A stretch of 12,917 nt of DNA from JBOGJG01 sp050747825 (GTDB lineage Bacteria > Acidobacteriota > UBA6911 > RPQK01 > JBOGJG01), in NCBI GenBank assembly GCA_050747825.1, contig JBOGJG010000287.1, forward strand, positions 1 to 12,917, written 5' to 3'. Made by a program: the position numbers and the translations under genes. Shown here in pieces: positions 1-6,632 of this stretch; the first letter of the stretch is position 1; each line of letters begins with the position of its first letter. The notes under the pieces were generated by a model that worked only from the letters and a program-made list of their open reading frames with translations, made no database searches and was not told the origin of the DNA.

Positions 1-18
1 ACGCAGGACCTGACCCCC
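1..18 (+). repeat. Terminal repeat motif, left copy
   Basis: The first 18 bases, ACGCAGGACCTGACCCCC, match the reverse complement of 12888-12905 at 17 of 18 positions; only base 11 differs (T against A). The motif also shares CTGACCCCC with the right arm of the hairpin at 662-690. A shared motif at both edges in inverted orientation is what a dispersed repeat that stopped an assembly would leave. This copy is inside an open reading frame, so chance similarity or a short chimeric join cannot be excluded. Confidence 0.5.
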
Positions 19-660
19 TCTCTCTGGTTCTGGGGCATCGCCTTTGCGTACCTTTTCTTTTTCTACAGCGGATCGGTCCGTTATTCCATGCTGGCCCTGC
101 CGCCGATCATCATCTTGTGGATTACTGTTCTGGAAAGGCGCAGCGCCCAGCTCTACCTGCTCAAAAATCTGATCTGGCTCGGTTTCGCATCCACCGCTGT
201 TTATTCCCTGGCCATTGCCTATGGAGACTATCAGTTCGCAGGAATTTACCGGGACGCCGCTCAGGAGATTCGGCGAGATTACGCGCAGCCGGGCCAAACC
301 ATGTGGTTTGCAGGAGAGTGGGGCTATCGTTATTACATGGAGCAGGAGGGGGCAGTAACTTTGACCAAAATCTCCGACCAGCCGCAGGCCGGAGACATCA
401 TCGTCAAGCCTTACATCGCCATGCCCTGGGTGACGCTTTACGATTCCAGTGAATACAGCGAGCTCGTGGAGCAGCGCTACCTCCAGATGAACTATCCAGT
501 GCGCATGCTGGATTTTGCTTCCCAGGCAGGATTCTACAGCACCGGCTGGGGAATTCTCCCGGTCAGCCTGGGAACCGGTGAACGCTGGGAATGGTTCAAT
601 GTCTTCAGGGTCAGAAAAAAATACGAAGGAGAGATTCCGGAGCAGGAACGGCCCTGGTAG
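1..660 (+). CDS. GT39/ArnT-like membrane glycosyltransferase, C-terminal part (5' end missing)
   Basis: The frame is open from base 1, giving 219 residues with no N-terminus, so the gene starts outside the window; the ATG at 88 is internal and not a credible start. The visible part opens with hydrophobic segments, including a stretch reading SGSVRYSMLALPPIIILW, then another around bases 160-230, and ends in a soluble region of about 140 residues (with GFYSTGWGILPVS near the end). An aromatic helix followed by R-Y-x-x-x-x-L-P-P is typical of the late membrane helices of PMT/ArnT-type glycosyltransferases, which transfer sugars from polyprenyl-phosphate donors at the outer face of the inner membrane. 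The catalytic N-terminal loop is not visible, so the substrate cannot be inferred. The first 18 bases match the repeat at the other end of the window, so the very first residues could be an assembly join. The stop is TAG at 658-660. Confidence 0.65.
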   Translation, partial: TQDLTPSLWFWGIAFAYLFFFYSGSVRYSMLALPPIIILWITVLERRSAQLYLLKNLIWLGFASTAVYSLAIAYGDYQFAGIYRDAAQEIRRDYAQPGQTMWFAGEWGYRYYMEQEGAVTLTKISDQPQAGDIIVKPYIAMPWVTLYDSSEYSELVEQRYLQMNYPVRMLDFASQAGFYSTGWGILPVSLGTGERWEWFNVFRVRKKYEGEIPEQERPW

Positions 661-1307
661 TGGGGGTCAGATCTTTGAGATCTGACCCCCCAGCCGAAAA
701 GGCCGAGTGCCGCCATCATCGCCAGCACCGTTCCGGCTACGATCAGACCTACTGCGGAGATCTTGAGAACTCTAGCAAACCAGTCTCCTCCCAGTTTATT
801 CCGCTCCCGGGCGATGCCCCAGGCAACTGCGACCTTGACGCCGATTGCCGTTGAGAAGTAGCTGGTCAGAAAGGCTCCGGCGTTTGTCCAGCCCCCTCCA
901 TACCAGGCTCTCAGAAGCAGAGGCCCTCCAATAACCGCCCAGAACGCCCAGACGGAAAAGCTCAAGAAATTGGCAAGAATGCCTTTCCAGAAGTCGTGTG
1001 TCTCTTGGCCTTCACGGACTTTGCCGGGATTCTCCTGATCAGCCCGCCGGAATGTGCTCACCCCAAGGGCGATGATGTAGCCCCCGCCGATGATTCCAAT
1101 AGCCTGAATGTAGCCCTGAGAGAGTTGGGTCAGGATCAGCAGGACGGCGGTCAGCACAGGTACATCAGTGAACAGCGGAGCCAACGCGATTCGAATCCCT
1201 GCACCGAACCCTCGTTGCAAAGAAGTACTGACCAGCAGGGCCAGAAGTGGTCCTGGCGCCACCCCGGCCAATAATCCCAGCCCCATACCGATGAAGAGCC
1301 ATTGCAT
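534..1307 (-). CDS. LysE/RhtB-family transporter with abnormal C-terminal tail
   Basis: The product is 257 residues. The first 205 or so look like a LysE/RhtB-family exporter (amino acid or small metabolite efflux, inner membrane). The N-terminus reads MQWLFIGMGLGLLAGVAPGP, with the family's Gly/Pro-rich first helix; further hydrophobic segments lie near residues 50-85, 115-130, 145-165 and 183-205. The ATG at 1307 is chosen over the in-frame ATG at 1379 because AAAGGA lies 6 bases upstream and the added 24 residues are charged and unlike the family's N-terminus. Family members are usually about 200-210 residues. Here the frame continues for about 51 more residues, through the hairpin at 662-690 and then antisense to the end of the first gene, stopping at 534. 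The tail (about residues 207-257) is therefore probably not native domain sequence. The substrate cannot be told. Confidence 0.75.
   Translation of the reverse strand: MQWLFIGMGLGLLAGVAPGPLLALLVSTSLQRGFGAGIRIALAPLFTDVPVLTAVLLILTQLSQGYIQAIGIIGGGYIIALGVSTFRRADQENPGKVREGQETHDFWKGILANFLSFSVWAFWAVIGGPLLLRAWYGGGWTNAGAFLTSYFSTAIGVKVAVAWGIARERNKLGGDWFARVLKISAVGLIVAGTVLAMMAALGLFGWGVRSQRSDPHYQGRSCSGISPSYFFLTLKTLNHSQRSPVPRLTGRIPQPVL
662..690. repeat. Perfect 13-bp hairpin, REP-like palindrome between convergent genes
   Basis: The left arm GGGGGTCAGATCT (662-674) and right arm AGATCTGACCCCC (678-690) are perfect reverse complements with a TTG loop. It starts one base after the stop codon of the first gene (TAG 658-660) and is translated on the other strand as residues of the LysE-family protein. 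No T-run follows on either strand, so it is not a textbook intrinsic terminator, although a stem this strong could still slow polymerase or protect mRNA ends from both genes. It shares CTGACCCCC with the motif at the left edge, which suggests membership of a dispersed palindromic repeat family of the REP kind. Confidence 0.8.
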
Positions 1308-1313
1308 CCGATG

Positions 1314-1319
1314 TCCTTT
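1314..1319 (-). promoter_or_regulatory. Ribosome binding site of the LysE-family gene
   Basis: On the minus strand AAAGGA lies 6 bases before the ATG at 1307. This supports that codon as the start rather than the in-frame ATG at 1379, which would run back across the start of the divergent glycosyltransferase gene. Confidence 0.6.
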
Positions 1320-1372
1320 GCTGCGTTCTTCTGTGCGGACGAATTCATTGTAATAGAATTGGTCCTCACTGT

Positions 1373-2383
1373 ATGGCACTAGCCGAATCGTATCCGCTTT
1401 CCGTGGTGATTCCAGCCAGGAACGTTGAAGACAAGATAGAACGCTGCCTGGAGGCGATTGTTGCCGGCACTTTTGAACATGCCGAGATCATCGTGGTCGA
1501 TGACGCGTCAGTTGATGCCACAACAGCCATAGTCCAGTGTTACTTGGACCGTTCCGATGTAAAGATCCGATGTGTGGGCCTGAAGGAACGGTTGGGACCG
1601 GCCGCCGCCCGCAATCGAGGCCTGGAATTGGCCCGATATCCATACGTCTTGTTTTTGGACGCGGATGTAGTTCTCTCGCCGAACAGCCTGCAGTGGATCC
1701 GGGAAAGTTTGGAGCTTTATTGCCATCGCCCTGAGGTGATAGGCGTTCTGGGGAGTTATTCCGAAATGACCCCCTTTGAGGATTTTTTCACCAACTTCAA
1801 AAATCTGCAGACCTGCTTTCTCTATAAGACCACGGAAACGTTGAGCCCTTTTCTGCATACTCCGATGATGTGCATCCGGAAAGAGGTTTTGGAAAGCGCC
1901 GCAGGCTTCGATCCGGAGATGGATACGGCCGAAGACTTTCGCCTGGGGATCGTTCTGGGGACGCGAGGTTACCGCTTTGTGATAGACCGCAGGATTGAAG
2001 GGCTGCACCTCAAGCGCTATTCTCTGCCGGCCATCTTCAAAGAGGACTGGCGCCGAATTCGCGATCTCAAATCCATTCGCCTGAATCGCGGCGAACGCCG
2101 CTTCTATTTCAGGGCTCATCGCGTGACACGGCTGCTCTCGCTGGCTCTGCCCGGACCGGCATTGGCGCTGCTGGCGCTGATTTGGGTGAATCAGATATTT
2201 GGTGTTGCAGCTTTAATTCTGATCGTGATCTTCTATTTGTTGAACCTGAACTTCCTGGCTTACTGCCGCAAAAAACGCGGCTGGCTCTTTGCCGTCCAAT
2301 CTGCAGCCTTTCTATTTGTTGAAATGCTCTGGGCCGAAATTGCCGCTCTCGTTGCCCGGAAGCGCAGTTTGCAGCAACTCTAA
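1373..2383 (+). CDS. Family 2 glycosyltransferase with C-terminal membrane segments
   Basis: This 336-residue protein has the GT-A fold of glycosyltransferase family 2, which transfers a sugar from a nucleotide-activated donor with inversion. The N-terminus shows the strand VVIPARN (residues 11-17) and the VVDDAS motif with the nucleotide-binding aspartates near 43-44. GPAAARNRGL (75-84) precedes YVLFLDADVVL, whose DAD (96-98) is the metal-binding DxD motif. TAEDFRLG (185-192) supplies the ED pair usual for the catalytic base. Residues about 256-297 are strongly hydrophobic and 305-325 moderately so, giving two or three C-terminal membrane helices that would anchor it with the catalytic domain in the cytoplasm. 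That layout fits enzymes acting on lipid-linked acceptors. No strong ribosome binding site is visible before the ATG. It diverges from the LysE-family gene and overlaps the stop of the radical SAM gene by 4 bp. The acceptor and sugar are unknown. Confidence 0.87.
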   Translation: MALAESYPLSVVIPARNVEDKIERCLEAIVAGTFEHAEIIVVDDASVDATTAIVQCYLDRSDVKIRCVGLKERLGPAAARNRGLELARYPYVLFLDADVVLSPNSLQWIRESLELYCHRPEVIGVLGSYSEMTPFEDFFTNFKNLQTCFLYKTTETLSPFLHTPMMCIRKEVLESAAGFDPEMDTAEDFRLGIVLGTRGYRFVIDRRIEGLHLKRYSLPAIFKEDWRRIRDLKSIRLNRGERRFYFRAHRVTRLLSLALPGPALALLALIWVNQIFGVAALILIVIFYLLNLNFLAYCRKKRGWLFAVQSAAFLFVEMLWAEIAALVARKRSLQQL

Positions 2384-3462
2384 CCGACCAGGGATTGCTT
2401 GAAGATCCGAAGAGCGCGTCTGGGGTTGAACAGAGTATTCACGCTCATGGCGCACTCGTAAGTGCACTGGCAGCCCAGTTCTTTCTGATAGCGCCGGCCT
2501 TTCTGTGCCAGGTTGGACCTCCAGAGCTGGGAGAAGTTACAGTTGAAGTCGCGCACATTGCCCATGCACTTGTCCAGGGTTTCACACGGGTAAACTTCAC
2601 CCGTTTCACTTAACACCCCAATCAATTCGCCGCCATAGCATGGGGAAATGCGCTGGCTTGCGCCGGCTGCTTCGCCGATCAGGCGGTAAGTCTCTTCCTC
2701 TTTGGCAATCACCAGCCGATCGCTCCAGCCCTCGGTCAGGCGGTGGGCGCGGCGGTAATTGATGACTCGCCGCGCGAAATCCCTGTACAGCCCGAGATCG
2801 ACGTTCTTAAGAGAGGTGTCTATCGGATTGCCCCTCACCAGAGTGATGGTGATGGCGTCCGGCTGCAGTTCCTGATCGACATAGCGATAAAACTCGTCCA
2901 GCCGCGACTGGTTGGCTGAGGAAACCGTCAGCGCCACACCGACCGACAGATTGGGGAAGGAGGGCTTCAGCCTTTTCAACTCTGCCAGGGTTTCCAGCGC
3001 GCGCTGGAAGCTTTTGGGATTCTGGCGAATTTGGTTATGGATATCTTCCGGTCCGTCCAGCGAGACCCCGGTGCATACCCTGGCCTGTCGCACCTTCTGC
3101 AGTAGTTCTTCCACCCGGCTGACCGTCCGCTCGACCAAGAGGCCGTTAGACGGGATTTGAATATTCCGGGCTCCGGAATTTTTCTCAAAGGCAGCCGCGA
3201 TGTCGGGCAGGTCAGGTCTCAGGTAGGGCTCGCCACCTGTAAAGGACACCGACAGCAGGTTGGGCAGGCTGCGGCTGATCCTCTCGATCTCATCGAGCGT
3301 GAGCTCGTTATGCTTCTTATTTAATTCCTCCCAATAAAAGCAATGCGTGCACAGTAGATTGCAGCGCGAAGTCACGAAGAAAATGAGATTTACCGGCAAT
3401 CCCCGCTTTTTTACCAACCGTCCGGCGATCTTCAAGTCGCTGATCACGGGCATAGGGGCCAT
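2380..3462 (-). CDS. Radical SAM protein with SPASM-type C-terminal cysteines
   Basis: This 360-residue enzyme binds a [4Fe-4S] cluster through the C-x3-C-x2-C motif at Cys34, Cys38 and Cys41 (RCNLLCTHC), followed by the SAM-contacting SFTGGEPYLRP (73-83). These define the radical SAM superfamily, which cleaves S-adenosylmethionine to a radical. The C-terminal region has Cys275, Cys293 (in GEVYPC), Cys299, Cys308, Cys331, Cys333 and Cys337, a pattern like SPASM or twitch domains carrying auxiliary clusters. Such proteins often modify peptides or mature other proteins (PqqE and sulfatase-maturase relatives), but no substrate gene is recognisable next to it. The ATG at 3462 has AGGA about 9 bases upstream, inside the end of the previous gene; an ATG three codons later is possible. 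It starts only 4 bp after the LptF-LptG stop, so co-transcription is likely. Its stop overlaps that of the convergent glycosyltransferase by 4 bp. Confidence 0.87.
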   Translation of the reverse strand: MAPMPVISDLKIAGRLVKKRGLPVNLIFFVTSRCNLLCTHCFYWEELNKKHNELTLDEIERISRSLPNLLSVSFTGGEPYLRPDLPDIAAAFEKNSGARNIQIPSNGLLVERTVSRVEELLQKVRQARVCTGVSLDGPEDIHNQIRQNPKSFQRALETLAELKRLKPSFPNLSVGVALTVSSANQSRLDEFYRYVDQELQPDAITITLVRGNPIDTSLKNVDLGLYRDFARRVINYRRAHRLTEGWSDRLVIAKEEETYRLIGEAAGASQRISPCYGGELIGVLSETGEVYPCETLDKCMGNVRDFNCNFSQLWRSNLAQKGRRYQKELGCQCTYECAMSVNTLFNPRRALRIFKQSLVG

Positions 3463-3466
3463 CTTA

Positions 3467-5797
3467 CTAGGTCCTGACCATGAAGAACATCAGGAAAGCG
3501 CCGGAGCCGAAGACGATATTGGGTCCCCAGGCTGCCAGGAAGGGCGAGAGCAAGCCATTGGCACCCAGAACTTCAAAGGCCCCAAAGGCTCCCCAGTAGA
3601 AGATTCCAATCAAAACTCCAGTCGCCACTCCGTAAAGCGCTCCCCGTCTTCCCATGGAGAAGGCAAAGGGAATCCCCAGGACCGCCATGATGATGCTCAC
3701 CACTGGAAAGGCCAGTTTTTTATAGAGATCGGTTTTCAAATTATCGACCTCAAATCCACCTTTTTGCAGTTCCTGGATGTACTGCCTGAGCTCCGTGTAA
3801 GTCATTTTGCTGGATTCTTTCACTTCCTGCTCAAAGTAGGGAGGCTGTTCGGGTACTACCAAAATCCTGCTTCTAAAGGTATCAAAGCCATTTTCCCGAT
3901 TTTGGAAATCGCGGACAATCGCGTTCGAGAGCCTCCAGGCCTGGCTCGCTTGGAGCCATTCAGCTTTTTGGGCGGAAATGTAACGCTTCAGCCGGTTTTC
4001 GGAAAAATCCAACTCGTAAATGGTCAAATCCGCAAATGAGTCATGTTGGTAATCGAAATAGTTGTAGTTGTAAAGACGTCCATGTTCGCCGAAAATCCAG
4101 CTTTCTCCAGTCTGATAGTAGGTCTGAGCGGGCTGCCCTTTGATCACGTTTCTGAGGTTGTCCTGCCGCTGATTGGCGTAGGGAAGGACGTATTCCTGAA
4201 GAAGAAAAGCTGAAATTGCGATTCCCAGCGTCAGGCCCAGGACCGGAATCGAAACCCGATACAGGCTCACGCCGCATGACTTAAAGGCTGTAATCTGATT
4301 GGTCCTTTGCAGGACGCCGAAAGTAATCAGGGTCCCGATCAGGACCGCCATCGGGATGAGGATCACGAGGATGTGGGGCAAGAGGTAAAAGAAGTAGTCG
4401 AGCAAGATCGCATAGCTGATCTGATTGGAGTAAAGGTCATCCACCAGTTCAAAGAACGTAAATAGATAGAACAAGGCCACGCAGATGAGCAGGGCCGGCA
4501 GAATGTAAAGGAATAAGCTCCGCATCATATAGAGGTCCACGACACGGGCGAAGTGCAGCCGAACACGGAGAAAGAAAACCAGACTGGGGCTGAACAAACC
4601 TCTCAGCAGTCGCAGACCAGCGCCGATCCGGAGGCTGGTCCCACGCACCCTCTTACGGCTCCACAGGAGGGCGCGATTGTTGACTATAGCGGACAGCGGG
4701 CCTTTCTCTACCTGGCTGTAGCGGACGCTGAACAGGGCGAAGACTGCCAGCAGGATATTGGCGCCCCAGACACCTGGAATGACAGACAGCACCTGATTGG
4801 CGGCAAGCTGTGATCCGGTGGCAAAAAGGATGTAGTAAAGGAAAGCAATCACCATACTGGTGATAAAGCCGTAGCCTCTGCCGCCACGATGAGCATGAAC
4901 GCCGAGCGTGACGCCCAAAACCGCAAAAATCAGAGCCGACAGGGGCAGGGCGATCCGCCGCTGCATCTCAATCTGGGCCAGGTGTTGCTCTTCGGGGGCG
5001 CCCTGGCTGATGTCGCGCAGCAACTCGCCAATCAACTTGCTGTCGGCGCTCCTGTCATTTTCCTGAGGCTGGGCCGTAGCGGGCAGATTCACCTGGACAT
5101 CCTGTATTCCAAAGCGGCTGACGTTGTCTTTCATGGTGGCGGACTGCTGGAGGTTATAAATGGCCCCATTTTCCAAATGAAGCTGCATCCGGTCGGCCTT
5201 GGGACTGAAGGCGATCCTGCCCTGCTCTGAGACAATGATCCGCTCTTCTCCCTCGTGCCTCGTGTCGGCCAGGAAAACCCCCTTCCAGGAGCCGTTTCGC
5301 AAGTTAATGTCATCGACGTAAAGGATCATCCCGGGAAGGTCTTCGTTGAAGACCCGGGGCTTGATCTGTGACTGAACAGGCCTGAGTCCGATATCCTCCC
5401 GGATTTGATGAAGATTCCAGTTGCCCAGGGGCAGAAGGAAAAGGGTCAGGATCAGCGTTGCTGCCGTGACTGCGAGACCTATCTTGATGACGGGCCGGAT
5501 CAGTCGAGGGATGCTGATTCCATTTGCGCGCATAGCGACGATCTCGCTGTCGCTCGAAAGGCGGCTGAACCCGATCAGCGTCCCGATCAGGAAAGCAATG
5601 GGAATCGTAAAGATCAGGATGCTGGGCAAGATCGACACAATCACTTCGAAAACCGTGGTGGCAGACGCGTTCTTGCGAATGAGCATCTCGGCCAGGCGGC
5701 CGAATTCGCGCGTAAAGACGACAAACGTCAGCACGAGCAGCGCAATGATGACCGGAGAGGTGATCTCGTGATAAATAACACGGTGAATCTTTTTCAT
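3467..5797 (-). CDS. LptF-LptG fusion permease of the lipopolysaccharide exporter
   Basis: This 776-residue protein contains two complete LptF/LptG (YjgP/YjgQ) units in one chain. LptF and LptG normally are separate proteins of about 360 residues that pair with the ATPase LptB to pull lipopolysaccharide from the inner membrane towards LptC and LptA. Unit 1 (about 1-360) has N-terminal helices near 12-30, 52-78 and 100-124, a periplasmic beta-rich domain (about 125-270) and C-terminal helices near 283-300, 308-328 and 338-358. Unit 2 (about 420-776) repeats this, with helices near 427-448, 465-495 and 513-535, a periplasmic region (about 540-690) and final helices from 695. A basic linker (about 361-420) joins them. 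Six helices per unit put both ends in the cytoplasm, so the fusion is topologically sound. No internal stop or frameshift is present. No strong ribosome binding site precedes the ATG at 5797. The radical SAM gene follows 4 bp downstream. Confidence 0.9.
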   Translation of the reverse strand: MKKIHRVIYHEITSPVIIALLVLTFVVFTREFGRLAEMLIRKNASATTVFEVIVSILPSILIFTIPIAFLIGTLIGFSRLSSDSEIVAMRANGISIPRLIRPVIKIGLAVTAATLILTLFLLPLGNWNLHQIREDIGLRPVQSQIKPRVFNEDLPGMILYVDDINLRNGSWKGVFLADTRHEGEERIIVSEQGRIAFSPKADRMQLHLENGAIYNLQQSATMKDNVSRFGIQDVQVNLPATAQPQENDRSADSKLIGELLRDISQGAPEEQHLAQIEMQRRIALPLSALIFAVLGVTLGVHAHRGGRGYGFITSMVIAFLYYILFATGSQLAANQVLSVIPGVWGANILLAVFALFSVRYSQVEKGPLSAIVNNRALLWSRKRVRGTSLRIGAGLRLLRGLFSPSLVFFLRVRLHFARVVDLYMMRSLFLYILPALLICVALFYLFTFFELVDDLYSNQISYAILLDYFFYLLPHILVILIPMAVLIGTLITFGVLQRTNQITAFKSCGVSLYRVSIPVLGLTLGIAISAFLLQEYVLPYANQRQDNLRNVIKGQPAQTYYQTGESWIFGEHGRLYNYNYFDYQHDSFADLTIYELDFSENRLKRYISAQKAEWLQASQAWRLSNAIVRDFQNRENGFDTFRSRILVVPEQPPYFEQEVKESSKMTYTELRQYIQELQKGGFEVDNLKTDLYKKLAFPVVSIIMAVLGIPFAFSMGRRGALYGVATGVLIGIFYWGAFGAFEVLGANGLLSPFLAAWGPNIVFGSGAFLMFFMVRT

Positions 5798-5819
5798 GGC
5801 ATGTGTGGCTCGCCACGCC
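5798..5819 (-). promoter_or_regulatory. Possible small hairpin at the lptFG translation start
   Basis: Immediately before the lptFG ATG, the minus strand can pair GGC and GTGG with CCAC and GCC, with a CGAG loop and a 4-base bulge. The gene has no good ribosome binding site in this position, so the structure might influence translation. The stem is short and bulged, so this is a weak call. Confidence 0.2.
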
Positions 5820-5850
5820 TTTCTAGGATGACAAATGCTATCAGAAAGTC

Positions 5851-5943
5851 TCAGCCAGGCAACTCATCGTTGATCCACTCGATGACTGCGGCATCGCCCA
5901 GATGGATGTAGTATTGTAAAGTAGCAACTCGAATTCGCTCCAT
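5851..5943 (-). CDS. Doubtful 30-residue ORF upstream of lptFG
   Basis: An ATG at 5943 opens 30 codons ending in TGA at 5851-5853. The N-terminus MERIRVATLQYYI resembles the start of carbon-nitrogen hydrolase (nitrilase) family proteins, so this could be a truncated remnant of such a gene, but the rest (ending INDELPG) is not recognisable. It could also be a real small protein or chance. It lies in the lptFG-lipB divergent region on the same strand as lptFG and the radical SAM gene. It has no convincing ribosome binding site, only AAAG about 1 base upstream. The left arm of the inverted repeat at 5913-5953 lies inside it. Confidence 0.2.
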   Translation of the reverse strand: MERIRVATLQYYIHLGDAAVIEWINDELPG

Positions 5944-5953
5944 GCTTTACAAT
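5913..5953. promoter_or_regulatory. Inverted repeat in the lptFG-lipB divergent region, possible operator
   Basis: ATTGTAAAG (5913-5921) is repeated exactly as its reverse complement CTTTACAAT (5945-5953), with a 23-base spacer containing GAATTC. AGTAT flanks both arms on their outer sides, directly on the left and after a 3-base gap on the right, which extends the symmetry. The right arm ends 8 bases before the lipB ATG. The site could bind a dimeric regulator or form a stem in the transcript. TACAAT (5948-5953) resembles a -10 box but sits too close to lipB for a normal leader, and I see no good -35 partner. Confidence 0.4.
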
Positions 5954-5961
5954 GATACTGC

Positions 5962-6600
5962 ATGATGTTTATGGATCTCGGAAAGATATCGTTTACGCAG
6001 GCCTGGGCGCGTCAGGAGGAGACCGTCCGGCAGGTTGCCGGGAAAGAGGCTCCGGAGACGGTCTTTTTGCTGGAGCATCCTCACGTCTTTACGATCGGGC
6101 GCGTGGGACTTGCGGAGAATCTTCTGGCCGAAAAGGACTGGGACGGGAATCCCATCGAGCTTGTGCGCATTAACCGAGGGGGCGACGTGACCTATCACGG
6201 CCCCGGACAGTTGGTGGGCTATCCCCACCTGGACCTGCGCGAGCGCGGCCGCGACGTCCATTACTACTTGAGGAGTCTGGAAGAAAGCCTGATTCGCACG
6301 GCAGCGCGCTTCGGCATCGAGGCTTATCGCCGGGACGGGCTGACTGGAGTCTGGACGGACCAGGGGAAACTTGCCGCCATCGGAGTTGGAGTCCGGCACT
6401 GGATCACCATGCATGGCTTCGCCCTCAATGTGACTACCGACCTCCGCTATTTTCAATTCCTGAACCCCTGCGGGATCGCCGGCTGTCCGGTCACGTCCTT
6501 GAGCCTGTTGTTGGCGCGTCCGGTGACACTCGATGAAGTGAAGCCGGTGTATAGGGAGTGCTTTGAGGAAATTTTCAATACTCAGTACGAGCGGCGATGA
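5962..6600 (+). CDS. lipB: Octanoyltransferase LipB (lipoate biosynthesis)
   Basis: This 212-residue protein transfers the octanoyl group from acyl carrier protein to the lipoyl domains of enzymes such as pyruvate dehydrogenase and the glycine cleavage H protein; LipA then adds sulphur. Family motifs are complete: FLLEHPHVFTIGR (35-47), RGGDVTYHGPGQLVGYP (72-88) for the substrate pocket, GKLAAIGVGVRHWITMHGFA (135-154) with the catalytic lysine as Lys136, and NPCGIAGCPVTSL (168-180) with the acyl-accepting cysteine as Cys170. Length is normal. The start is uncertain among ATGs at 5962, 5965 and 5971; the first is used, but none has a clear ribosome binding site. It is transcribed alone, divergent from lptFG and convergent with nuoI, 32 bp apart. 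I see no lipA next to it. Confidence 0.95.
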   Translation: MMFMDLGKISFTQAWARQEETVRQVAGKEAPETVFLLEHPHVFTIGRVGLAENLLAEKDWDGNPIELVRINRGGDVTYHGPGQLVGYPHLDLRERGRDVHYYLRSLEESLIRTAARFGIEAYRRDGLTGVWTDQGKLAAIGVGVRHWITMHGFALNVTTDLRYFQFLNPCGIAGCPVTSLSLLLARPVTLDEVKPVYRECFEEIFNTQYERR

Positions 6601-6632
6601 TCCGGGGCCGCTCTCTGGCCGAAGCAGCAGTC

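Noticed and set aside
1308..1372. Promoters in the divergent LysE-family and glycosyltransferase gap
   Set aside because: TACAAT on the minus strand resembles a -10 box, but no -35 partner at suitable spacing is visible on either strand.
1508..2119. Minus-strand ORF of 203 codons opposite the family 2 glycosyltransferase
   Set aside because: The plus-strand frame carries all glycosyltransferase motifs; the antisense product shows none of its own.
3347..4039. Plus-strand ORF of 230 codons opposite lptFG and the radical SAM start
   Set aside because: It crosses two well-supported minus-strand genes and has no domain or ribosome binding site.
4600..4720. Possible hidden boundary making lptF and lptG separate genes
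   Set aside because: The linker has no stop in the frame, and no internal ATG with a good ribosome binding site was apparent, so a fusion is the simpler reading.
6601..6632. Possible terminator between lipB and nuoI
   Set aside because: Only a 4-bp GGCC stem with a 7-base loop and no T-run is visible, too weak to call.
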